In this document: piece by piece, positions 11,701 through 23,675 of the stretch
How the letters are laid out: each line of letters opens with the position of its first letter
Numbering within the stretch: the stretch's first letter is position 1
From: Sitta carolinensis
Lineage: Eukaryota > Chordata > Aves > Passeriformes > Sittidae
Direction of reading: 5' to 3'
DNA length: 64,000 nucleotides
Assembly: GCA_032173965.1 (NCBI GenBank)
Contig: JAVUNC010000004.1
Coordinates: 61,047,501-61,111,500, forward strand
Translations under genes and position numbers: made by a program
Notes under the pieces: model-generated
Seen by the model: the letters and a program-made list of their open reading frames with translations, nothing else
What the model was told of the DNA's origin: nothing
Databases searched by the model: none

Positions 11701-12767
11701 CTACTGTGAACAGAAAATATCCAGTAAATATCTCTGCCCCTTCACTGAATAATTTCAGAAATGACATCAGCACAATGGACAGGAGGTTCTCAGAGCCAGA
11801 CCTGTCCTTCCAGAACGCCCTTGATGACACAATAAGGAAACAAAGGCTAAACAAAAGTGAGGACAATTTTCCAGTTCAGCAAAACCAGCTATGGATGGAG
11901 GTACTGGAGGAACGTCTTGCAGGTTTACCTTCACAATTATCAACTGACTCTCTACCCAAAACATCCTCCAGCTGCTCCTTGGAGAGCTCTGATGGCTCAG
12001 TTTTCACCAGCTCCCCGGTAGTTTCACCCTCTAGCCCCAAAAAAACCTTTTTAAATAGGCCTCAGTCCTTTTCCACCAAGGCCAACAAAGACTGCAGTAC
12101 ACCTAGCAGAGACATCAAAAAACATTCCATGTCATTCTCTTTTGCAAACCACAGGAAAACACTAATAAAAACCCAGAGCTGTGAGCCTGGAAAACCCATG
12201 TGTTTTCAGAGGGACAGTTTCTCAAAGAAAGATCAGTTCTCGTGCAGAATTGTCCAGGAGGACAGCCGAAATGTTGACAAACTATTGCCTGTGGAGTATC
12301 AGCAAAGGCCCCGTCTCAGGTCAGTTGATGAAGTGTTCAGAGAGGTAGACCAGAAAAACCCTGGAAGACCACCCTCTTATGAAGAGGCTGTTAAAAACTG
12401 CCTGGCCACTAAAGTTCCCTCCCAAAATCTCACGGTTCAAACTCTGAGATTAGCAATGTCAAACCAGGATGTTTTGCTGCCTCATCCACGCAGCCACAGT
12501 GCACAGGACACAGCATATACGGATCTGAGGGATCTACGCAGTGCCAGAGTTTCTGCAACAAAGGATTCTGACTTGGAAACTGAAACCTTCAGCATCACTG
12601 TAGGAGTAAACTCCCGTGTGAACTTACCCGTGACCCCAGGAGTCTACCGGATGAGAGCCATGTCTGAGTCCTGTCAAATGACCAAACTCGAGTATGTGGC
12701 TCAGAGGTGCAGCCAGCCCGTTTTTGAGGTAGAGCAGATCCAGTATGCTAAGGAGTCCTATGTTTAA
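5678..12767 (+). CDS. TAGAP: T-cell activation Rho GTPase-activating protein (9 coding exons)
   Basis: The coding exons are 5678-5704, 5813-5866, 6440-6506, 7981-8150, 9177-9338, 9786-9895, 10577-10772, 11286-11403 and 11593-12767. All junctions are GT-AG and phase-consistent, giving about 692 aa (human about 731). The N-terminus MKVLSSCNTSKTLNAGNME matches the mammalian start. The RhoGAP domain spans roughly residues 80-285. Its arginine finger is R124 in EGIFRKAANEKARKEL, and the conserved MDSSNLAICIGPNM stretch is at 229-242. The C-terminal half is Ser/Pro-rich and basic, with a PPSY motif at 561-564 that could bind WW domains. TAGAP is a lymphocyte Rho-family GAP linked in mammals to thymocyte migration and Dectin/CARD9 signalling. 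Those roles come from family knowledge; the exon structure is read directly. RSPH3 follows on the same strand. Confidence 0.93.
5813..5866 (+). CDS. TAGAP: TAGAP coding exon 2
   Basis: The acceptor tcttgcctag and donor GAG|gtaagc frame 18 codons reading SKTLNAGNMENLIECQTE, very close to the human segment. Phase 0 on both sides. Confidence 0.92.
6440..6506 (+). CDS. TAGAP: TAGAP coding exon 3
   Basis: The acceptor ttttttgcag and donor AATG|gtgaga leave 22 codons plus one base. The peptide ADARKCSLSVPADTEDRLCL is weakly conserved, as expected for the linker before the RhoGAP domain. Confidence 0.82.
7978..7980 (+). promoter_or_regulatory. TAGAP: Tandem NAGNAG splice acceptor
   Basis: The string ttgcagcag directly before exon 4 offers two AG acceptors three bases apart, giving proteins with or without one extra alanine before DGTKKRKK. 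Confidence 0.6.
7981..8150 (+). CDS. TAGAP: TAGAP coding exon 4 (NAGNAG acceptor)
   Basis: The exon encodes the basic stretch GTKKRKKV and the start of the RhoGAP domain (LICGEDDTLPQPIQ), ending at donor CAG|gtaagg. The acceptor reads cagcag, so splicing can occur after 7977 or 7980. Both keep the frame and differ by one alanine. Confidence 0.92.
8195..8440 (+). mobile_element. CR1 LINE 3' end fragment in TAGAP intron 4
   Basis: The stretch runs through characteristic CR1 3' UTR words (gagaagctgtggctgcccca, gggaggggtccctgccca) and ends in the diagnostic tail attctgtgattctgtga. It is 5'-truncated and in sense orientation to the gene. Confidence 0.88.
9177..9338 (+). CDS. TAGAP: TAGAP coding exon 5 (arginine finger)
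   Basis: These 54 codons begin DLLAILYMKGPSTEGIFRKA and end HLLAVVLK, bounded by ctgcag and AAG|gtgagt. The exon holds the catalytic arginine of the RhoGAP fold (R124). Confidence 0.95.
9786..9895 (+). CDS. TAGAP: TAGAP coding exon 6
   Basis: The exon encodes DFLRNIPSKLLSADLYEEWM and on to EELK, a RhoGAP core helix region. The donor AACA|gtaagt is phase 2. The split Gln codon is completed by the next exon. Confidence 0.95.
10577..10772 (+). CDS. TAGAP: TAGAP coding exon 7 (RhoGAP core)
   Basis: The exon encodes VADKLPRPNLVLLKLLLSLL and NLAICIGPNM, the most conserved part of the domain. The donor AAG|gtgcct is weak. Reading past it gives only Val-Pro and a stop, so intron retention would make a protein truncated just after the GAP domain. 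Confidence 0.93.
11286..11403 (+). CDS. TAGAP: TAGAP coding exon 8
   Basis: The exon encodes VTVLVEFLINNCSEIFEEEI and then an acidic linker ending EHTDSST, matching the end of the human RhoGAP domain. The acceptor is gtgtgcag and the donor ACAG|gtatga, phase 1. Confidence 0.93.
11593..12767 (+). CDS. TAGAP: TAGAP coding exon 9 (C-terminal half and stop)
   Basis: This long terminal exon follows ttctccccacag and ends at TAA 12765-12767. It starts EQLCAAHQNDSAYDSPDPEV, matching human QNDSAYDSNDPDVE. It is rich in Ser/Thr/Pro, with several SEPDLSF- and RSVDEVF-type phosphosite-like stretches and a PPSY motif at 12369-12380. Confidence 0.94.
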
Positions 12768-13448
12768 AAAGCCTGTTCTTCCTCTTTGCACTGTACAAAG
12801 TAAATATTGTAAAAATAGACATCTTGCTAATCATTTGTAGGATTTTACTTTCAAGAGACAAAGAATAAGCTAGCTCTGCGTGAACTTTTTTTTTTTTTTT
12901 GAAGAGTCAGTCAGCTTGACATGTCACATCCTTTCACCACAAGAGCTGCTGCTGGTGAAGACCTGTGTATCATTATGTAAAAATGTAAGTTAGTATGCGT
13001 AACCTGTTGCATGGGAAGAGTAGTTAGCAGATGATAAACAGTGTTGTATTTGTTTTCCTGAAATGACAAAAGGTTGGCAGGTTCAAAACCTGTCTCACCT
13101 TCTTTTTGTTTTCTGTATGGTCTCAGACCCTGTACCATTTTTCATGTGTGAATGTGTGCCAGGCTGATGCAGGGCTTTGCTCATTTTCTGCATTAAATAT
13201 GGGCTGGCAGTTACCCTAACAGTGGAAGAGCTATTCTGTCACCTAGGCCACTTCAACACTCTTCCAAATACCCCCTGTACCTGCTGCCATTCCATCTGCC
13301 TGCTTGCTGGTGATAAGAGTGATCTGACCACTAAGCAGCATTAGTGTTGTACACTGAGCCTGGGGTTAGAGCCCTGTGAAGTCATTGTGGAAATATACAA
13401 AGTAACCTTCATGTGTACTGAGGTGCTTTTAGACTAAATAGACTGGAC

Positions 13449-13567
13449 AGGTCAAGAAAGGAAAAGCAAGAAAGGAAAAGCAAAAAAGAAAGCAAGAAAG
13501 AAAGGAAAGCAAGCAAGCAAGCAAGCAAGCAACAAAGAAAGAAAGAAAGAAAGAAACAAACACACAC
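13449..13567. repeat. Polypurine microsatellite (GAAA/GCAA)n
   Basis: The tract consists of runs of aaag and aagc units ending in a short (ca)n. The purine strand is the sense strand of the TAGAP 3' UTR. Length polymorphism is likely. Confidence 0.9.
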
Positions 13568-13762
13568 ACTCCTACAAGGAAATATTCTGGATTCCAGCTT
13601 AAAATAGTTAAAACTCATTGAAAACAAAAGACGAAAAAGAAAATACTAGGTGGTGTCCTTATAAACTTGTAAAAATGACTGGAAGTGCAATGTGCTTTTA
13701 TGGCTTAGCATAGCCTTAAACCAGGAGCAGGGAAACATTTTTCTTCTGTGTAATTTCACTAC

Positions 13763-13768
13763 AATAAA
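13763..13768 (+). terminator. TAGAP: PolyA signal of TAGAP
   Basis: AATAAA follows about 1 kb after the stop codon and is followed by a T-rich stretch (acattttttctg). It is the best 3' end signal between TAGAP and RSPH3. Confidence 0.6.
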
Positions 13769-14314
13769 ACATTTTTTCTGCATGAATGCTTAAGTGCCCA
13801 TTGTCTGATTTTAAAATATCCAGGCCCTACATGTACTGTACCTACTTTTATACTATTCTACAGGTACTCCAGGTCTGCTTGAATGACATAGCATAGCTGA
13901 ATAGCAGGAAGCAAAGCAAATATCCAGCATTATCACTGCTGTTGTTGTAAGAGGCTGCAGGCTACAAATCCCTCTCTGTCAGGAAAACAACTTATTCTAC
14001 CATGTAACAGCAGCTAAGTTTCAAAGAGGTGATGCTGCTCCAAAAGTGAAACACATTAAAACAAAAAAAACACCATCTTCTCAGGAATTATGTTTTCCAG
14101 GTTTAGGTGTTCCCAGGACACAGAGAAAAGGGAAGGTGGGTGCCTGACCTGACAGAAGAAATAATGAGAAGGAGCATATTGGTAGGCTGCAACTAGAGAA
14201 AACATCACTTCTCTCAGCCACCTGAACAGTGGCACTCTGCTTCGAAGAAAGATGAATGAGAGCTGATGCAAAAGGTGCTTACCTTTTTCTAGAATCTGCA
14301 TCTCCTGGGTCACA

Positions 14315-14560
14315 GAACCAGTGAGGCTTGAGATCCTCCTGTCCAACCCCACTGCCTGAGCAGGGTCAGATAAAACAGGTTGCCCAGGATTGTGTCCAGA
14401 CAGTTTTTGAATATTTCCACAGATGGAGGCTCTGCAACATCTCTGGGCAATCTATTCCTCTGTTTGACCAGCCACACACAAAAGAAGTGTTTCCCTGCAT
14501 TCAGATGAATTTTGACTGTACTTTAATTTGTGCCTATTGCCTCTTGTGCTGTGTTAAGTG
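14315..14560 (-). mobile_element. CR1 LINE 3' end fragment
   Basis: Read on the minus strand this is CR1 3' UTR. On the + strand it shows gagatcctcctgtccaac, acaggttgcccagg and tgtgcctattgcctcttg. The terminal octamer repeats are missing on the left, so the copy is old or truncated. Confidence 0.75.
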
Positions 14561-16627
14561 GAATTATATTTTTCTTGTGTAAAAAACACAGGCATCTTAC
14601 CCACGTGGCACAAGTCCACGTGGAGTGAAAAGGCTCAGAAGCCATGAAACAAAAAACACAAACCTTGAAATGCAACAAAAAAACCCCAATACAGCTCCTT
14701 CTTTAAGTGACTCACTCTGTTTTGACTGTGAGAAGACTGTCTCCCAAGAAGATTCCTGCTCTGTAACCACACCAGAAATCCTAGGGTGAATAAACACGGT
14801 CACTTCACCAGAGATGAGGAAAGTCTCTCTTTAGGTCTAAGTTGTGACAATCCCACTCAGAAAGCTTACCTGGGCTTAAATATTCAGTGTAGATGAGTCT
14901 AAATCTTCCAGCTCCTGGATAAGAAAGACCATTTGGAAAAGATCACTTTCAATTGGTGGAGGAAAAGGAAGAGAGAGAAGCTCTATAAAGTGCTAACAAA
15001 AAAGGGCTAAGGTGAAGGAGTTGTATAGAAGAGTGGTCTAGCCTCCCCTTATCCTGCTCTTGCATTTCTTCAAGTCCAGGGAACACCATGATTAAAGAAA
15101 ATCTGAATGCAAACAGACCCCAAAAGATATTTATCTCCTCACTGACAGATAAAATTTTACTTTCTTCATCCCTTCAGACTTGACTGTTTAGTCAGCATTA
15201 TTTTCATGTCATAGCTCTCCACAGAAGTGATTTTTTTTCTATACAAGCAGATAAGAGACCTCAAAAGACTAGAATGACACAGGAAGTAGAGAACTTAGCT
15301 TTAGCACTTACTTATTTGCCTTTGGCTCAGAAAACCATTTCATCATGCTACCAGTCCACCCTACTGCTTTCTAGGATCCAGACCAACTATCCTGGACTCC
15401 AAGAGTAAGGTCCTTTAACTCTTATATCCAACAAGTGCATTATTGGTTTTACAAGTGCCATGCCAAAGCTGCCTTTGAGTCCTCAGCCAGAAAGATCAAA
15501 CACCCCTTTTACAACAGGGTCAGCTGGAGATGGATTTTGGTAAAAGAGTTGAATGATGACAACCAGCCTTCCACTCTCCACAAGTTTCTCCATCACCAGT
15601 ATTGCACCACTTGCTTCACACAGTTTTCTAATTAAATTTCATGAAGACACTCCAAACATGAGTTTGGAGGTAGGACTGGAAGAGTGAAAAAGCAATATTA
15701 AAGCAGAAAATCCAAGCTATTGCCTTGTAAGGGAATGCTGGAATTAAGGCTGGCAGTGCAGCTTGAATTCAGTTCCTTATGTTTGCATCCTGCTGTTGTC
15801 TTCAAACACATGATGCACTTTGTTCTTCCCCACAGGATGCACCTCCAACAGTAAGGAAAAAAGGTTGTGCAGCAAAGGAGAAAATTTTAATTCTGGCATT
15901 CCTTACATTCCTACAGTTTGCATAGCAGGCATCCAGATTTTGGACATATAGCTATGTATTGTTTGCTAGGATTTGGAAGAACAAACAGAAGGACAAAGGA
16001 GTTCCTCATGAAGTACCTCCTTCCTTAACCATATTGTGCACCAGGAAGTTGCAAACTTGTTCCTTGCCACTTGAATTATTAGAATGGCAACTTACAGAAA
16101 AGGGATGATGGTATCAACTCTATGTCCAAATATTAGTAAAGATTGAGAGAAACATCATGCCTGAAGGTTTCACAAACATTCAGACTGCAGGTATTCAAAC
16201 ACTCAGGTGCAGACTGCAGATGTAGACACATACATTTATTTATCTGTATGCAAGGCTTATATTTAAGTAACCCTGCTCCTCATCTTCTGCACAGTCTGCA
16301 GAAAATGAGGCATAGGTTCTCTGTGTCTCATTGCTCTGGATTCCTGGGACTGAACTGAGTGCACATAGAACACAATTGTTTGAAAGAAGCTGTCCCTTCA
16401 AGTCATTTGGATATCTTAGGACCATAGGAATTTCCTAAGGCATCAAAAGTGCATACAATTCCAGATACTTAGGTTGTAAAATCCTTTCCCAAAGTCTTCT
16501 CTGACTGAAGTAAGCTTAAACACCCACCTCACATATATGTGATACATTTAGATAGCTTGAATATAGGTCTCTGTAATCTAGGGCTGACATTTTTACTGCC
16601 ACCAGAGAAAAAATAATGCTTGAAATT

Positions 16628-16673
16628 TTAGGCACCATCTAAACCTTCTTTTAGGTACCATCTAAGCCTTCAA
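16628..16673. repeat. 23-bp tandem duplication (2 copies)
   Basis: The unit starting ttaggcaccatctaaacctt is repeated immediately with a few changes (ttaggtaccatctaagcctt). Confidence 0.75.
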
Positions 16674-19600
16674 AAGAAGTCACCTTGAGCAGATATAGGT
16701 TCTCATGCTTGCCTCCCTCCAGAGTTTGGTGCTATCTGCTCCATCCCACCATAAAAAACTCTGTCTCAGACCTTTATCTTGTCCATCCCTGACCCCTTAT
16801 CTCTGCCTCATTTTCATTCCCTCTCCATTTCCAGACTCCATTCCTGACTTAATCCAGCTATTTCTCTTTAAATTGAACAAGCCCCAACCTTTGACATGCT
16901 CTCAAAGTCCCAATTTCATTTTCTCTCCATCCCTCAGTCAGGCAGTTTCAGTTTTCCCCTTCCAATTTTTCCACATTTTCCTGTCTTATGCACTGGTTGT
17001 TATTGTAATTAGCCCCATCAAAATTTATCTAGTCTCAGTCCCACCCATATGCCCTGCTTTGTTTTAATCTCTGTAAACACAGAGAATCAGAATGAGAGAA
17101 GGAAACTCCCAGCAAGCTAAAAAAAAAATAAAATACAGAATTCATAAAGTCTGGTGATGACCTCAATTCACAGCTGTAACCATGGAAAGCCTTGGGATGA
17201 ACCTTCCATGGACACAGGTCCATAGGATTTCAGCAAGTGGTCTGCACATCTCTTGTTGTGTGGAAATACCGGCTGTCAGCTATGATAGAAGGACATTGGA
17301 GCTAGGTTAAGGTGAAATAATGAATCAAATTAAGCCGTTGCCCCTGTGCCTCATGAAAGTAATGCACAAATTATGATGCAAAGTGATATCTTCAGCAATT
17401 TGCTCGTGTTCTCAGAGAACAGGCATTGTCAGGAAATTTTTTTCTGCCTCTGCAAGCAAGGTCTTGGGGGAGAAGCCTTCTCACCTGTCTGACCTCTTCT
17501 CAAAGCTCTTATCTGAAGGGAACTTATTTCTGTGAACTGTGAAAACTAAAGAGATAATGAATTCACATCTGAGGAAGAACAACTTCTAGCCACTTAGCAA
17601 TGATGCACAAGAGAATTGTTACTGCCATGGTCACTTTCTGTGATAGCTGCCTCAACATAACCCAAGAAAGCCCTTTAGTGGACACAGTCACAGAACAGAA
17701 CCACTGCTCTACATAAGATCTTTCTTCTGTATCTTCCTTCCATGATTGCTATCTGTGTACCCCAGGCACAAGATGTAATACTGATGCAATGTTTGCTGGT
17801 ACAAACCCATGGCAAAAATACTAGTGGACAGAATTATACCAGCCTTGTTGCCCACACTTTGTATTTCATATTTACCACTTTACAATACAGACAGCTGGCT
17901 TTTCCTTTTGTCTGCCTGCATTTGGCTCTTCAGAGTTCCTTATACTGTATCCAGTTTGATGAAGTAGGATTTGAAATCTTCTTTGGACATCATGTAACTG
18001 GTGGACAAGATTGCATACCCTGCATTGACAGGTAGTATTAGGAAAAGTAGAGCATCCTGTTGGTCACCCATAAGTCTGTTGCTTTTTGAGAATGAACCAC
18101 TCTGTAGGATGTGACTGTGGTCCACAATTCTGACATTTATAATGAAGCCAAGAACTTTGGAGTTTGTTTGTTTATTTGTTTGTTGTTTTGTTTTGGAGTT
18201 TTTTTTTGCAATGGGATTGTATCTCTTCAGCCTTTTGCTTAGAACTAGATCTATAATTTCTCATAACACTAAAGCCAAAATGGATAGTTTGGGGATTCTG
18301 CTTGGGTTATGTATACTTTAATGTTAAAAAGCTAATACTGATGTTAAAAGCTAATAATAAAATCAGTGCTTCATAGCTCAGTTCCCTGTTGTAGGGAGCT
18401 CTATATAGACAGTTTTTACGTAATTGTTCCTCTTGTAATCTTGCTAACAAATGTCTCCAATTACAGCATGAAGTATCACAGCTGGTAAAAACCCCATCTG
18501 TGTTGTTTTTTATCTGGGAATAGGAGTTCTTATTTCTGTATTGACTGTTCTGATTTTGGTGCTGATACATCACAGAAGACCAAGTGGTTTGCTGCAGCAC
18601 CACACCAGGTTATTCCCAAGTTGACTCATTCCTTGTTCATAAACTGCAAGTGACAATTTCAGCTTCCCACTGTACCCAGGCAGGTCTCTTAACCTGAGAA
18701 GAGAATATTACTTTTTACTCCAGTGAGGCCCCTTGGCTATCACAGGGGTGAACTCTGAACAAATAAGAACATAATGCTACTCTGGTAGCATGAGTCAGAC
18801 CACAGTTAGTGTGGCTATCATGTGTTTCCAGGAGGACAATTTCTGACTACAGGAAAAGGAAACCCACCTTGGGTAGGCGTTCTGGTTACATTTTTCTCTG
18901 AATTTTGTTAGCAGTCAGTCCTTATCACATGTGTCATCAGAACAGAGTGAAAACTCCAGAGGATCTTCTGAAAGCTAAAAATTTAAAAGAGAGAGCAATT
19001 TTTAAATAAAAAGTCTGACAATGATAGAGAGAAAGATCCATGGGAAAAGGGCAACCACTGCTGGAGAAGTGATATAATCCTCATATGGATGGCTGACTAT
19101 CATATACATAGATGTGTGCAAGTCCCTGTGGATGCTAGGTAAACAATTGGTTTTTCTGTCTCTCTGTTTTCAGAAATCCTAATTATCTAATAATATTTTT
19201 TCTATAAATACATTGTTTTTATTGCTTTAATCAGTCTTTACCATTCACTGTGATAAATTCATCCATTTAAATCTCACTTCTGAGTGCAACCCATTCCAAG
19301 TTCTACCTGTTCTTCTACAAAGGGAGAGAAATACACAGATTATTTTCTGTTTCTAACCTGAGGTGTCAGCACATAAATCTGAACAAACAGTTCACAAATT
19401 CTAAACACAGCTGACTCTTGAGCTCTGCTTCCTCTGCAAGGTAATAATATGTAAAAGTTTCTATGAAGGGTTTCACACTTTCTAAACAAAACATGCTCTT
19501 CAGCCAACAAGTCTATTTGCAGAACTGATCCAACGGCTGCTCAAAACTCTTCCTTCCTACAACCCACAAACATCCCACCAACTTCCTCAACAAATGCAAC

Positions 19601-21519
19601 AGTTCATATTCAAACCCTGCACAGGTTATGCTGAAAATGATAAAAGTGTATTTTAAAAAAAAAATTATTAATGCCAAATCCAAGTAGTTTCCAAATCAGG
19701 TGATCAGAGAAGTCGCTCTTACAACAGAGATTCGGGGTTTTTCTGTTCTTCCACATGCTTGATGCAGTCTTGGGCCATGTAATTCTCTCTCCATTATAAA
19801 GGCAAGTGCACCAGTGCACTTGTGATTCTCCTACTGGATTTCTTCAGCAAAACTGCTGACCAGGTGGGAAAGCAACCACAGCATCATTCAACAGCTTTGC
19901 AGGGCTGTACTCTGAGGAGCACACAATGTTACATGATACAATACAGAGATGCACACCCATCTTGTGAGTTACAGACACCAGAAGACATGGCATTTGAGAA
20001 GTCCTTGGGTATGACAAAGAGCAGAGCAGCCACTAGCTCTCCATAGGTCATCAGGGAGATAAAAACCAGAGACTAGTAGTTAGGGTATTCAACACCCAGG
20101 TCTGCTTTTTCCAAAAGGCCTCCTACCCAGTGCAGTTTTTGGACTGTGCACTTTAACTCAAATTAAGCACAGGTGATACTGATTTGCCTCCCAGAGATGT
20201 GATAAAGGTCAATTTATATCAGGATGGACAAACACCAAGACTACAGTGAAGAAACAGCAGAAGCATCTGTCTTGTTTCTTACTCTTCAAGTCTAGTGCAG
20301 TTGAACAACTGCCCTCAATACAGGGAGATGCAAAACAAGGCAGAGTTTCCTGGGGCAAAAAGATGGAGTAGGAGAGCCCTGTTCAAGGCAGGGAGAGGTA
20401 AGAAGAGGCTGGAGCAGGATAGGAGCACACAGTCTATATGAGCTTAAATAGAAAGGTCATTAACAATTGATTTTCCATTGGCAGTGTAATGAATGTCAGT
20501 TTAAAATTCAGTGTGCTCCACTCTCTAAGGTGTTTTATCATCCCTTCATAATTCTTTCTAGTCACTCTCTCTGAAAGCACATGGTGGCAAAAGGCAAGAA
20601 TGCAGCCCCGAGAGCAGGCACACTGAAAAACAAAGCTTGTGGGGCACATAGAGGAAAGGCAGCCTAGGGAAAATGGCACCAAGAGTCAGAGATGAAGTGG
20701 TAGGGGAAAACAGCATTTTAAATTTTGGCTGGAAACCATGATTAATAAATTCTGTTTTTTCACTAGTGTTGGAGAAATTAAGGTCTTGAGAACTGAAACT
20801 TTCCAGTCCTGCTCAACCCCACAAACTCAGAATCAGAGCCAAGAGGAAGCTCTGTTGCTACAGAAAAGGAAGTTTAGTAATTTGGGTTGAAGACATGAGC
20901 GATAGGATCTCAGTTTTTTTTTTAAATCAATGTTTATATATCATTATTAACAACCCTTATTAAAAAATATTGATGTCACCAGAAGAACTCAAGTTTATCT
21001 CCAATATTTTTTTTTCCTTCTGTGTCTCTCATCTGTCGAAACTCCCAGGTTGGCACATTATAGTTTTTAAAGCTGAGTATCTCCCCTGTGGGGACCAGGC
21101 CTGTTTATCTCTGATGTACTGAGCCCAGCACCCATGAACAGAAGCAAAGACACCACCTGAGGGCTGGAAGACACCAGCAATAAAATACTGACACAGTATT
21201 TGCTAATTCTCTCTGATCACCTCACTGCAAGTTGAGACAGGTTTCTATTTCAGGGCACTTCTATTAATTGTTCTCTCACAGCATCAGGACAAATAGCACA
21301 CATACACCTCACACGGGCTCTGTGATGTTTTCATCTTTGCAATCACACTGACAGCTCTCCATGCCTGTGCTTTTTGTATTTCCATCAGACATCTCAAGGC
21401 ATTGATTAGCAGTAGCATGATCATTTCTGCGATTTTCAAGGCTATTTCAAGCATCTCCATCTCTGTAGATTTTCAAAAGCTGGCAGGAGAAGGCCCTGAC
21501 CAATCTGATCTATCTTTGA

Positions 21520-21600
21520 ATTTGTCCTGGCTTAGGCAAGAGGGTTACACTAGAGACCTTCAGAGTCCTTTTCAGTCTAGATTGCTCTGTGATTCTTTGA
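21520..21600 (+). mobile_element. Diverged CR1 3' tail
   Basis: The sequence ggcttaggcaagagggttac, gagaccttcagagtcctttt and a final gctctgtgattcttt follows the order of a CR1 3' terminus. It is short and diverged. Confidence 0.65.
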
Positions 21601-22652
21601 TGTCTACTTGAAAGCAATGGCATTTTAGCCTCAAATAGAGTCACTTTCAAGACTGGGAGACCCATGCCTTTAACTGCAGGCTTAAGGGGGTAAGAATCAC
21701 AGATGAAAATTCCATCTCAGGACCACGGAAAAAAAGATCTAACCCAAATTTCATGTAATTACACAGTTTTACACCAGGGAAGCATTCCTGTGATTTTTGA
21801 AGCAGCCATGGTCCTCCTCCAGACAGAAGACTATGCTCTAGCAAGGCATTATGCCCCTCCCTTTCCTTTTTGACAATTAAGCACTGCCTAGATCCATAAG
21901 TCTCCTTCCCTTCTTAATTATTAAATGCTACAGAAAGTTAGGATGGTGGAAACTGGACTCAGCTAGTCTGCTCAGCATTGTATTGTGTGGCACAAGGTCT
22001 CCCAGTCTAGCAACATCCAAGCTAGAGCCCCAGGAAGACCAGGCTCAGCACTGTAGATCCCTTATATTGTATTTCAAGGTGTCATTCACTAGCTACAGAT
22101 GCATCCCAAGTGCTGCAGGAAACAGTGGGTGTACATCTTCTGTTACTACACACTGACACCTTCACATTTGCTTTGCTGTGAATAAACTTGTTTCACATCC
22201 AAAAAAGGAAAGCCAAGGGCATGCCATTAAGGCATGGTGCAATGCCAGGAAATTTTCATGAAAACAAACAAAAAACCAAGTATGTTCAAGGCTGTTTAAC
22301 AGATCCACAGCAAACATGGAAGGAGATAAAGCCCTCATTCTGCAGCTTTCAAGTCAGCTGAGGCACTTCAAAAGACCTTTCTTATCTGCCATATGGAAGA
22401 TGGACTATTCATTCCTTGCTAGCTAGGCCCATTTCCCAGGCAGTACCTCTGGCACTGCGATTGTGCAGGTCCAAGAAAATCCTCCAAAGAATATGTGAAT
22501 AAGCCATTGCTACTGTAAGATAAAGGAGGCAACAAAGGGCAGGAATCTGATTACAATCAATGTGGTTTTGGATCCTGTTCCACTCGGTCTTGTGATAACA
22601 CAAAGTGTTCCAGAACTCACCAGGTATTTTTAGAAAAAACAAAAACAAAATC

Positions 22653-22908
22653 AAAAACAACAACAAAAAACCCCAAACAAAAACAAAAACAAAACCAAAA
22701 ACAACCACAAAAAAACCCAAACAAAACAAAACCAAAAAAACCCCACACCCCTAAAAAACCCAAAAACCAAAAAACAACAACAAAAAAACCCAACCCAAAC
22801 CAAACCAAACCAAAAAAAACAAAAAACCAAAAAAAAACCCCCAAAAAATCCACCCCAAACCAACCAACAAAACAAAACACAAAAAACCCCCAAACAAACA
22901 AAAAAACA
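22653..22908. repeat. A/C-only low-complexity tract
   Basis: Over about 255 bp the + strand is built almost wholly from A and C (caaaa, ccaaa, cccaa units), with two T and essentially no G. The minus strand is therefore a G/T tract with many GGG to GGGGG runs. It lies about 200 bp before the RSPH3 CpG island. Confidence 0.92.
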
Positions 22909-23445
22909 GCATAAAAGGAAGCAAGGGAAAAAAGCTGCCTTTTTTTTTCTTCTGGACATGGCTTTGTCACTTATAGACCTGCAGAGACCTTTGCATTGAA
23001 CTGGTAACTCAGGAGGTAGCAGCGTTTCACAGAGATAAAGAGTCACTGCTATTCAACCAGTGAACACATCAGGTGAGTGAGAAATTCTCCCAAAAAGTGA
23101 GACACCAGCTGGCGCCCGCTTAACAAAACGAACTGGCGATGCAACACACCTCCATCTCCGCAAGATTGGTGCCAGCAGGGCGCGTTTCCCGGGAGAGCCG
23201 CGCGTGCCCGGGCCGCGGTCGCGGCGGCAGGACGGTGACAGCCCGCGGCCCGTGGCGCTCGCTGCCCCGGCCGGGCCCGCCCTGCGTTACGGCGCTGCTC
23301 TCCCGGCGCCTCCCGGGCTCGGGAGCCGCGCCGCGACCGGCGAGGCCCCGGGGTGACCTGAGCGCGGCACGCCAGCGCCCGAGAGCCGGCAAGAGAGCTG
23401 GAGAGGGGCTTGTTCCGAGGGCGTGTAGCGACAGGAGAAGGGGGA

Positions 23446-23668
23446 ATGCATTCAGACTGGAAGATTTAGGTGAGATATCAGGAAGGCGTTGTTGGCAGGG
23501 AGGGCGGTGAGGCACTCTAGCAGGTTGCCCAGAGAGGCTGTGCATTCCGCACCCTGCAAGTGTTCGAGGTGGGGCTGGATGGGGCTCTGAGCACCCTGGT
23601 CTAGCGGGAGGTGTCCCTGCGCACGGGCGATCCTTAAGGAGCCCGCCGGCCCGAGCCGTTCCGCCAGC
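23446..23668 (+). mobile_element. CR1 3' end embedded in the RSPH3 promoter
   Basis: The words agatttaggtgagatatcag, ggttgcccagagaggctgtg, gtctagcgggaggtgtccct and atccttaagg occur in exact CR1 3' UTR order. Unlike the other copies here it is full of CpG (gcgttg, ggcggtg, tctagcggg), so it seems to have been kept unmethylated. It ends about 60 bp before the start codon. Confidence 0.8.
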
Positions 23669-23675
23669 CCCGCGC

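Larger units (their letters stand above)
12768..13790 (+). other. TAGAP: TAGAP 3' untranslated region
   Basis: After the stop there is a T15 tract at 12886-12900, a weak ATTAAA-type signal near 13192 and a canonical AATAAA at 13763-13768, so the transcript end is placed about 20 bases later. A polypurine microsatellite (13449-13567) lies inside this UTR. Confidence 0.6.
13791..22640. other. Intergenic spacer between TAGAP and RSPH3
   Basis: I see no supported exon here. It contains CR1 fragments near 14315-14560 and 21520-21600, a 23-bp tandem duplication at 16628-16673, a GTTT-rich run near 18163-18200 and otherwise AT-rich unique sequence. Short open frames are chance. Confidence 0.55.

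Noticed and set aside
22409..23046. Minus-strand open frames rich in Phe, Gly, Val, Trp
   Set aside because: They are the direct translation of the A/C-only repeat, not membrane proteins.
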